DNA of 11,714 nt. It comes from JANLQX01 sp043775075 (GTDB taxonomy: Bacteria; Actinomycetota; Acidimicrobiia; Acidimicrobiales; JANYDT01). Where the stretch lies: NCBI GenBank assembly GCA_043775075.1, contig JAYVSS010000051.1, positions 1-11,714 on the forward strand, given 5' to 3'. A program made the translations under genes and the position numbers. The number at the start of each line of letters is the position of its first letter. The first letter of the stretch is position 1. This document shows positions 6,331 to 11,714 of this stretch, piece by piece. The notes under the pieces were generated by a model, which was not told where the DNA came from, searched no databases, and saw nothing but the letters and a program-made list of their open reading frames with translations.

Positions 6331-7446
6331 TTAGTCCCGACAAAGTGCGGAAAGGACAGCTGCAGTCCGCTCGCCAGTGGCGTCCCAGCTGAATAGAGAT
6401 GCCTGGCGTCGGCCTCGATCGCTCATGCTCACCCACCGGTCGTCTCGAGCCGAGAGCATCTTCATTGCAGCGCTGACGGAGTCGACATCGTCTGGATCGA
6501 CAAGTATTGCGGCGTCACCAGCAGCCTCGGGCATCGCCGACACGTTGGATGTGACGACGGGAGTCCCGCATGCCATCGCTTCAAGAATGGGAAGGCCAAA
6601 ACCCTCGTACCGACTCGGAAAAACGAGAGCCGTAGCCTCATTGAACAATTTCGGAAGATCTGCATATGGCGGATAGGGGATGAATCGAACGGCGAGACCG
6701 CGTCGGTCACGGAACTCCCGAAGGATCTCATCGAACCCTGGGTCCGGCGGGCCAGCAAGCAAGAACTCGAACCCGTCGATCGCAGCGCGGGCAAATCCTC
6801 GAAGCGCAAGCTCAATGTTTTTATACGATGCATACCGGCCGAGGTACAGAAAGTACGGCTTCCGCTCGAGAACAAGCGGCCGGAAATGATCGGTGTCGCA
6901 AGCCAGCGGAGTTACCTCGATCTTTGAACGATCGATGCCAGCGAATCGAACGGAGTCAGTCGCTGTCGCTTCGGAGATCGCAATCACCCGTTCAGCCGCC
7001 CGAAGCACTCGCGGCACGTAATGACGGGTGTAGCGATGGAGCGGATGCGACTTCGGGTAAAACAGCCGAGGGATGAAATCGAACACGGTGACCACGGCGG
7101 GCACTCGAAAAAGCGTTGGCGCTTCCGGAACCGGAGAAAAAATCGCAGGGTTGGCGAAGGCACACAAACGTTTTGCAAGCACGGTCTCAACCCAAGCAAG
7201 GCGACGGGCATGACCCTTCGCTCCATCGTCGGCGCTGAGGTCGCTGCGAATCGGCTCGAGGCGCAGGTCAGGATGCTCAGTCGCCCACGCACCGGCGAGC
7301 GATGCCCGAATCATGACAATGGGGTCAAGTTCGGCCAGCCTCGGCACGATATTGGCGGCGTACACGCTGAGACCCGTCGGCCGCTCCATGAGCGCTGAAA
7401 GGTTCACCACGAGCTGCCTTTGCACACCCCCAGTCTGGCTGGTCAT
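6331..7446 (-). CDS. Glycosyltransferase, GT-B fold, family 4 type
   Basis: A 371-residue glycosyltransferase, first gene of the minus-strand run and therefore nearest to the divergent promoter region. The N-terminal domain shows TGLSVYAANIVPRL at 24-37 and VVTVFDFIPRLFYP at 118-131. The C-terminal donor domain shows YFLYLGRYASYKN at 198-210, FPSRYEGFGLPILEAMACGT at 266-285 with the EX7E pair E271 and E279, and AGDAAILVDPDDVDS at 299-313. These support a retaining, nucleotide-sugar-dependent, mannosyltransferase-like enzyme, but the sugar is unknown. ATG 7446 is used. GTG 7425 (VQRQLVVN...) is possible, with a G-run close ahead of it. It shares layout and many residues with the enzyme at 3412-4560, so the two probably arose by an old duplication or are related cluster enzymes adding successive sugars. 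Confidence 0.93.
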   Translation of the reverse strand: MTSQTGGVQRQLVVNLSALMERPTGLSVYAANIVPRLAELDPIVMIRASLAGAWATEHPDLRLEPIRSDLSADDGAKGHARRLAWVETVLAKRLCAFANPAIFSPVPEAPTLFRVPAVVTVFDFIPRLFYPKSHPLHRYTRHYVPRVLRAAERVIAISEATATDSVRFAGIDRSKIEVTPLACDTDHFRPLVLERKPYFLYLGRYASYKNIELALRGFARAAIDGFEFLLAGPPDPGFDEILREFRDRRGLAVRFIPYPPYADLPKLFNEATALVFPSRYEGFGLPILEAMACGTPVVTSNVSAMPEAAGDAAILVDPDDVDSVSAAMKMLSARDDRWVSMSDRGRRQASLFSWDATGERTAAVLSALCRD

Positions 7447-7864
7447 CTACTGAAGCAATCGGATAGCGATCCATGCTGGCCGTTGACACCATGCCAAGGG
7501 GGAAGCACTCCGTCCAACGGATTCTTGGGTCCGGAGAATGTATGAAACAGAGCGGCCATTGATAAGTGAGCGCTTCATTGAGTTTCAGGAGTTTTCGGGG
7601 GAACCGTAGGGCGCGGGCTAATGGTTTGGTTTTGTGGTGACGTCAAAGGCACAAGGCCTGGAGCGACAAGCCCAGCACTACAGCCCGGATCCCGTTGCGC
7701 CGATGATCACATCGCATGAAGAGGCAGCGAATCGAGGGAATCCTCGGTTGCCAATTTGCTGAGCCTCAATTCATGCCCGCAGAACAATCCGTTGTGCGGA
7801 CTTTTCCCATCCGGTGCTCCACCCTCGACATCCCACTGCATCCCTGCAGCGACGGCAGGCCAAC
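7447..7864. other. 418-base divergent intergenic region
   Basis: This gap lies between the starts of the glycosyltransferase gene and the flippase gene, so it should carry the promoters of both blocks. A TTGACA hexamer at 7483-7488 matches a -35 box, but no good -10 follows at normal spacing. A small hairpin with CGAGG at 7733-7737 and CCTCG at 7742-7746 around a 4-base loop is present; without a T-run it is not a convincing terminator. Short frames exist: 7473-7562 (29 residues), 7634-7762 (42 residues, GTG start) and 7773-7868 (31 residues, whose TGA overlaps the flippase ATG). None has a convincing ribosome binding site or recognisable domain. I see no exact JUMPstart/ops element, insertion sequence or RNA gene. 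Confidence 0.5.
7854..7859 (+). promoter_or_regulatory. Possible ribosome binding site of the flippase gene
   Basis: GGCAGG lies 5 bases before ATG 7865 and 8 bases before ATG 7868. It supports starting the flippase at one of these adjacent ATG codons rather than at the upstream in-frame GTG 7814. Confidence 0.45.
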
Positions 7865-9277
7865 ATGATGCCGGGACTCTTCAAACTTGAAACTAGGGCA
7901 ACCGCGCACGACGCGGAGTTCTCCGCCCCACCGGATTTCACTCCGCTACCGAACGAGCAAAAGGCCGCTGGATGGTCTCGCCGACTTGCTGGTCTTCCAC
8001 TCCCGGCGAGAGGCGGGTTGAAGGACGAGGTAGTCGTGAAGGCGGCGGAGAGCGCACTGCGGATGCTTCTTGGTCTGGCCGTAACCGGCTTCGTCGTTCG
8101 ACGACTCGGCATTGCGGCGTACGGCTCATTTTCGTATGTCTGGTCGATTTACGCGATCGCGACTCCGCTTGCGTCGTTGGGTATTGATCAAGTCATCATT
8201 CGAGCGATCTCGTCGGATCCGCAACGCACACGTCTGTACGTCTCACAAGCGATCCGCCTTCGCTCAGCTGCTGCTCTCGGCGCTACCGCTGTCCTCCTTA
8301 CCTGGCTTGTCGCCGCCGGAGCGACCTCGGAGGAGATGGCGACGGGCCTGATTGCGTCAGTCGGAATCTCTTTTTTAGTGTCTGAAGTTCTAATGGCGGC
8401 CATGCAAGCCGAACGCGGATCCCGACGGACAGCGCACCTGCGACTCGTTGCGTTCGCAGGCTCAAACGTCTTGAAGGTCGCTGCTGCGCTCGTACATCCC
8501 ACTCCGGCGGCAATAGCTCTGGCCACGGTGTCCGAACCGGCTTTCATTCTCCTTCAGACCTTGCTGGCTTCAAATCGAATCAGCCCCCGGCTGCACAATC
8601 ATCCGCTTGGAGAGGCACCGCGTGCGACGCAAGTATCGCTGCTTCGGGAGGGCCTTCCGTATCTACTCTCGGCCGCATCCGTATCCCTCTACATGCGCTG
8701 TGACGTCGTGCTTCTCCATCGTTGGAGTTCGGCGAACGAAACCGGCCAATACGCAGCCGTGACTCGAATTTCAGAGGTGTTGTACTTCCTGCCGATCGCG
8801 GTCTGCGCCGCTGCGACACCAACACTCCTCCGAATTTTTGCGGTCGACCCGGCGGCATGTCTCATACGCCTCCGCAAACTCACAGTGATGCTTTGCGCTA
8901 TCGCCGTCGCCTTTGCAGTTGTGACCGCCGCCGGAGCATCAGTTCTGTTGAGGCTGGCGTTCGGCGACGAATTTGCTCAAGCAGCGCCGGTCCTTCGTGT
9001 CCACACCCTTTCCACAATCCCCGTCTTTGCCGGGGTGGCGCGTGAAGTGTGGCTGCTCGCACGTAAGAAAGGGAGAGTGTCCCTCGTGACGACACTCAGC
9101 GGAGCCGCGCTCAACATTGTGCTCAACTTCATTCTGATTCCACGATACGGCGCAATGGGAGCCGCCATTGCGACCGCTGCGTCGTATACCTTCGCTGTGT
9201 TCATTTCCCCGCTCGCGTTCGCCAGTGGGCGTGAGTTTTTTGGCGTCTGCCCACTCAAAACTGAGGTCCCGCAGTGA
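7865..9277 (+). CDS. Wzx-type polysaccharide flippase (oligosaccharide transporter family)
   Basis: A 470-residue integral membrane protein resembling the polysaccharide-export (Wzx/PST) branch of the MOP superfamily. Such proteins flip lipid-linked repeat units from the cytoplasmic to the outer membrane face. Many hydrophobic spans alternate with short basic loops. The first begins about residue 59 (KAAESALRMLLGLAV, then the RRLGIAAYG loop typical of the family). GQYAAVTRISEVLYFLP at 294-310 and LNIVLNFILIPRYGAMGAA at 416-434 are family hallmarks. The first 55 or so residues are soluble and absent from most relatives. GTG 8036, with AAGGACGAGG ending 5 bases ahead, would give a canonical 413-residue protein and is a serious alternative. 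ATG 7865 or 7868 is used here because of GGCAGG upstream. The stop overlaps the following FkbM gene by 4 bases. Confidence 0.88.
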   Translation: MMPGLFKLETRATAHDAEFSAPPDFTPLPNEQKAAGWSRRLAGLPLPARGGLKDEVVVKAAESALRMLLGLAVTGFVVRRLGIAAYGSFSYVWSIYAIATPLASLGIDQVIIRAISSDPQRTRLYVSQAIRLRSAAALGATAVLLTWLVAAGATSEEMATGLIASVGISFLVSEVLMAAMQAERGSRRTAHLRLVAFAGSNVLKVAAALVHPTPAAIALATVSEPAFILLQTLLASNRISPRLHNHPLGEAPRATQVSLLREGLPYLLSAASVSLYMRCDVVLLHRWSSANETGQYAAVTRISEVLYFLPIAVCAAATPTLLRIFAVDPAACLIRLRKLTVMLCAIAVAFAVVTAAGASVLLRLAFGDEFAQAAPVLRVHTLSTIPVFAGVAREVWLLARKKGRVSLVTTLSGAALNIVLNFILIPRYGAMGAAIATAASYTFAVFISPLAFASGREFFGVCPLKTEVPQ

Positions 9278-10158
9278 AATCCTCGCACACCGAGAATCAA
9301 CCGGTCATGGTTGGGCAGTCCCGCTCCCGTCGACTCGCCAAACCAATAAAGCGTGTCGTCGAACGTTTCGTAACGATAGTCGCAAAAATTACTCATATCG
9401 ACCTACTTTTGCTCGGATACCAGAACATCGGAATTATGAGGTATTGGAACGACGACGTCAGCGGCGAAACGTTCGCTCGATCGAAAGTTCTCGCCTATCT
9501 AGGGTCGGTAGCCCACCCTGTGATCTTCGACGTGGGCGCCAATCAAGGCGCATTTTCCGAATCAATCATGCGAGAATCGCAATCGGCTCAAATCGTTGCG
9601 TTTGAGCCTAATCCGGCCTTGATCGACAACTTAAAGCACAAAATGGAACCACGCCTCACCGTCGTGGAGTGTGCGGTTGGGTCCGCCCCGGGCTCCGTCA
9701 TCCTTTACAACTACACCGATCCAAGTGGAAAGGAGATGAGTGCGCACGGTTCGATCTACCCGGACGTTCCATCCACTGTGCACAACGCGTTGGACACGTC
9801 ATCGGTGCAAGTTGAAATGATCGCGCTCGACGACTACGTATCGGCCAGAAACATGTCCGATGTCCACTATATTAAAATTGATACCGAAGGAAACGAATTG
9901 GAAGTGCTTCGTGGTGCTTCCAAAACTATCGGCCGGGATTCCTTTTGGTTTATCCAGTTTGAGTTTAACGAAATGAACGTATTCTCACGTTCGTTTCTCC
10001 GAGACTTCTACGCCATACTCCCGAATTTTGACTTCTTTCGGCTCGCCGAGAACCAGCTCATTCCGCTCGGTCCGTACGCAAGCACGAATGAAATATTCCG
10101 TTACCAAAACCTACTTGCCGTCAATCGACTCAAAGTTAAGAATTTCCCGGCTCGCTGA
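9274..10158 (+). CDS. FkbM family methyltransferase
   Basis: A 294-residue FkbM-family SAM-dependent methyltransferase, probably an O-methyltransferase acting on a sugar of the glycan. Motif I is VIFDVGANQG at 83-92, with AFEPNP at 109-114, ECAVGS at 132-137, YIKIDTEGNELEVLRGA at 179-195 (family hallmark) and IQFEFNE at 207-213. The N terminus of about 80 residues is basic and carries LLLLGYQNIGIMRYW at 44-58, a segment seen ahead of the fold in many relatives. GTG 9274 overlaps the flippase TGA (GTGA) and has GAGG 7 bases upstream, so translation is probably coupled to the flippase. The gene is AT-richer than its surroundings: one sampled 60-base stretch (9361-9420) has 24 G or C, which suggests a separate origin. 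It is distant from the other FkbM protein in the window. Confidence 0.93.
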   Translation: MKSSHTENQPVMVGQSRSRRLAKPIKRVVERFVTIVAKITHIDLLLLGYQNIGIMRYWNDDVSGETFARSKVLAYLGSVAHPVIFDVGANQGAFSESIMRESQSAQIVAFEPNPALIDNLKHKMEPRLTVVECAVGSAPGSVILYNYTDPSGKEMSAHGSIYPDVPSTVHNALDTSSVQVEMIALDDYVSARNMSDVHYIKIDTEGNELEVLRGASKTIGRDSFWFIQFEFNEMNVFSRSFLRDFYAILPNFDFFRLAENQLIPLGPYASTNEIFRYQNLLAVNRLKVKNFPAR

Positions 10159-10243
10159 TTTATCGAATTGTCGTGCGCCGGACGTCGCCCGACCGCTGTG
10201 ACAACCGACGCTGAACTCAATTACCTGATGGTTTCAAGGACCC
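10159..10243. other. Convergent intergenic region
   Basis: These 85 bases lie between two convergent stop codons, where a bidirectional terminator is expected. A short self-complementary GACGTC core sits within GC-rich sequence around 10183-10188, but there is no long stem followed by a T-run. I therefore call no terminator. Confidence 0.4.
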
Positions 10244-11047
10244 TCAGCGATTGACATCGGTCCACAGCAAAGATCGACGAGTACGGAAGCGAAGACGCAC
10301 CCGGACAGTATGAAGCCGCATCAACGCCGCGAAGAGGCGGGCGCGTCGTTTACTCGGGGTAATGAGATGCAGGTCCCCGCACGAGGCAAACCACATTCCC
10401 TTCGACCGGGCAAAGTGTTCGAGCCCATTTCGGCTGAGAAACATAACGTGTTGCCCGTGATCGAGTCCGTAGTAGGGCCACGCCTCGACGGCTGGGGTAG
10501 TTGAATCGATCAAGCTGGTTGAAAACAAAAACTCGGTCGAACAGGACAGGAGCTCGTGAATCGTCGTTTCGAATTCCACGACATGCTCAAGGACTTCTAC
10601 AGCCGTCGCCAGCCCATAGCGTTCGCCGAGCGTTCCTTCGTGCCCCTTCGCAAAACAGTTTCCCCCGTAATGGTCGAAGTAGCGAGCGTCGTACCCGATG
10701 TCGCGCAGCGAGCGGACGAGAAGTCCGGTGCCCGCTCCGAAGTCAAGGATCGGCTCCTGAAAGCCTGGTCGAGCAACGCGAAGGTAGAGCGCGATTGCAT
10801 TGAGCAAATGTGCGTTGCGCATGACCAACCCGATATCCCCCGCAGTCAGGGTGGTTTCGTACGCCTCGTCGAGCCAAGCGGGGTTTTGAAACCAGCATGT
10901 GGCGCAGTTCGAGCATCGAACGAGCCGAGCATCGTGGCGACCCAAGACCGTTGTCCGTTGAACGATTTCCCCGAGATGCGAACAGAGAGGACAGAGATGG
11001 CGTTGCGCAGCCTGGTCTTCAGTCGACAAAGTAAGAGAAATATTCAT
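10244..11047 (-). CDS. SAM-dependent methyltransferase with N-terminal four-cysteine zinc motif
   Basis: A 267-residue class I methyltransferase. An N-terminal zinc-ribbon-like motif has C19-P-L-C22 and C45-S-N-C48, with a further C51, followed by FQNP at 53-56. Similar Cys4 domains precede methyltransferases of sugar-modification pathways. The SAM-binding loop is ILDFGAGTGLL at 100-110. EVLEHV at 151-156 and YYGLDHGQHVMFLS at 192-205 match the Methyltransf_23-type pattern found in polysaccharide clusters. The last 35 or so residues are strongly basic. The ATG overlaps the stop of the upstream glycosyltransferase gene as ATGA, showing coupled translation. It may methylate a nucleotide sugar or a glycan end, which would fit termination of chain growth, but the substrate is inference. 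It converges on the second FkbM gene. Confidence 0.9.
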   Translation of the reverse strand: MNISLTLSTEDQAAQRHLCPLCSHLGEIVQRTTVLGRHDARLVRCSNCATCWFQNPAWLDEAYETTLTAGDIGLVMRNAHLLNAIALYLRVARPGFQEPILDFGAGTGLLVRSLRDIGYDARYFDHYGGNCFAKGHEGTLGERYGLATAVEVLEHVVEFETTIHELLSCSTEFLFSTSLIDSTTPAVEAWPYYGLDHGQHVMFLSRNGLEHFARSKGMWFASCGDLHLITPSKRRARLFAALMRLHTVRVRLRFRTRRSLLWTDVNR

Positions 11048-11714
11048 GCGCCACCTCTGACTGGACTCATAAGTCGGCGAACACGACGCTTCGTTAATGC
11101 GGGAAGCGAAAGGCGGTACTGACTTCGAGCCACATCTGAGTCGAAAGCATCGTTGGCCACGATCGCCGGCGGGTGCGAAAGAGGAAAGGAAAGCGGATAG
11201 ACCTGAAGCTGATCAAGCAGGCTTGAGTTTGTCGTGTGGGTTCCGTTTGGTCCGAAACCGATGTTCGAAACCAGGTTGTTCGCAGGAACCGTACTGACGA
11301 GTCCGCAGTCGAGAAACGTCATGGCCAATTGATAATCCCAGGTATCGAACCCGTGTTGGATTGATGAAAGAGCTGCGTCCCAATAGCGGTATTCGCTCCT
11401 GTCATGAAGGGCTTGACGAACACGGTCCCTCGTCTCGCTCTGACTCCACGAACGAGCATTGCGGTCGTATTGAGCCCACACTCGCGACCATGTGGCCCAA
11501 CCCCAAACGAACGGGTACCTCGAAAACGAGTAGCTGTGCGCTCCCGCCGCTGACGGTAGGCCAAAGTTGGTTCCGCACACCGCCCCGACTGCAGTGTTCG
11601 AGCGGTAGCGGTCAAGCAACTCCTGGCAATACCGGAAAAATGTCAGGTCGGGGATGCAGTCGTCCTCGAGAATGATCGCCGATTCTTCGGCGGCGAACAC
11701 CTTGTCGAGCCCAC
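11044..11714 (-). CDS. HlpA-like glycosyltransferase, 5' end beyond window
   Basis: The visible 222 residues are the C-terminal part of a GT-A-like glycosyltransferase of the group often annotated as hemolytic protein HlpA-like or family 2-like. Key motifs, numbered from the first complete visible codon: GLDKVF at 1-6, then AIILEDDC at 12-19, where EDD is the likely metal and nucleotide-sugar site. These are followed by WGWATWSRVW at 70-79, WDYQL at 125-129, and NNLVSNIGFGPNGTHT at 145-160, which is very characteristic. The GTG at 11700 could be read as a start, but the four codons before it are in frame and match family sequence, so the gene continues past the window edge; perhaps 80-100 residues are missing. 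The stop overlaps the downstream methyltransferase start by 4 bases. The HlpA name reflects annotation history; a glycosyltransferase role fits the context. Confidence 0.85.
   Translation of the reverse strand, partial: GLDKVFAAEESAIILEDDCIPDLTFFRYCQELLDRYRSNTAVGAVCGTNFGLPSAAGAHSYSFSRYPFVWGWATWSRVWAQYDRNARSWSQSETRDRVRQALHDRSEYRYWDAALSSIQHGFDTWDYQLAMTFLDCGLVSTVPANNLVSNIGFGPNGTHTTNSSLLDQLQVYPLSFPLSHPPAIVANDAFDSDVARSQYRLSLPALTKRRVRRLMSPVRGGA

Noticed and set aside
3412..7446. The two GT-B genes as a recent direct repeat
   Set aside because: The proteins share motifs but differ widely outside the donor-binding domain and at DNA level, so this is family relatedness rather than a recent duplication.
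7733..7746. Hairpin CGAGG/CCTCG as a terminator or riboswitch
   Set aside because: A five-pair stem with no T-run and no larger conserved structure is expected by chance in such sequence.
10159..10243. Bidirectional terminator between converging genes
   Set aside because: Only a short GACGTC self-complementary core was found, without a long stem or T-run.
11497..11700. GTG 11700 as start of the right-edge gene
   Set aside because: The four codons before it are in frame and read GLDK, matching the family sequence ahead of the EDDC site, so the gene is truncated by the window edge instead.

Overview
This window comes from a GC-rich bacterium. Within it, the left part is clearly GC-richer than the glycan genes to the right. 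Short actinobacterial or chloroflexotal-type small proteins, GTG and TTG starts and an XdhC/CoxI-family gene fit Actinomycetota or Chloroflexota, but nothing here fixes the phylum. No rRNA, tRNA, CRISPR, insertion sequence or phage gene is visible.

Left part (1-3270), metabolic and regulatory genes: an XdhC/CoxI-family molybdenum-hydroxylase accessory protein (minus strand) is divergent from a metallo-beta-lactamase-fold hydrolase (plus strand). The hydrolase meets a LysR-type regulator tail to tail with a 65-base overlap. Divergent from the LysR gene, across a 71-base AT-rich region, is a 38-residue single-span membrane peptide with a good ribosome binding site. A second short reading frame follows it by 5 bases.

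Right part (3412-11714), a surface-polysaccharide gene cluster in three transcription blocks. Block A (minus strand, 7446 to 3412): GT-B glycosyltransferase (family 4 type), FkbM-type methyltransferase, family 2 glycosyltransferase, and a second GT-B glycosyltransferase. The last three are translationally coupled by overlaps of 4 and 8 bases. Block B (plus strand, 7865 to 10158): a Wzx-type polysaccharide flippase overlapping a second FkbM-type methyltransferase by 4 bases. Block C (minus strand, edge to 10244): a glycosyltransferase of the HlpA-like type, cut by the window end, overlapping by 4 bases a methyltransferase with an N-terminal four-cysteine zinc-binding motif. Blocks A and B diverge from a 418-base gene-poor region; blocks B and C converge.

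Together the cluster can assemble a lipid-linked glycan on the cytoplasmic face (three or four glycosyltransferases), O-methylate it (two FkbM proteins, perhaps a third methyltransferase) and flip it across the membrane. No initiating phosphoglycosyltransferase, polymerase, ligase or nucleotide-sugar synthesis gene lies in the window, so the locus must continue to the right or depend on genes elsewhere. I do not see a clearly new system. The least explained parts are the two small genes at the boundary with the glycan cluster and the long divergent intergenic region.
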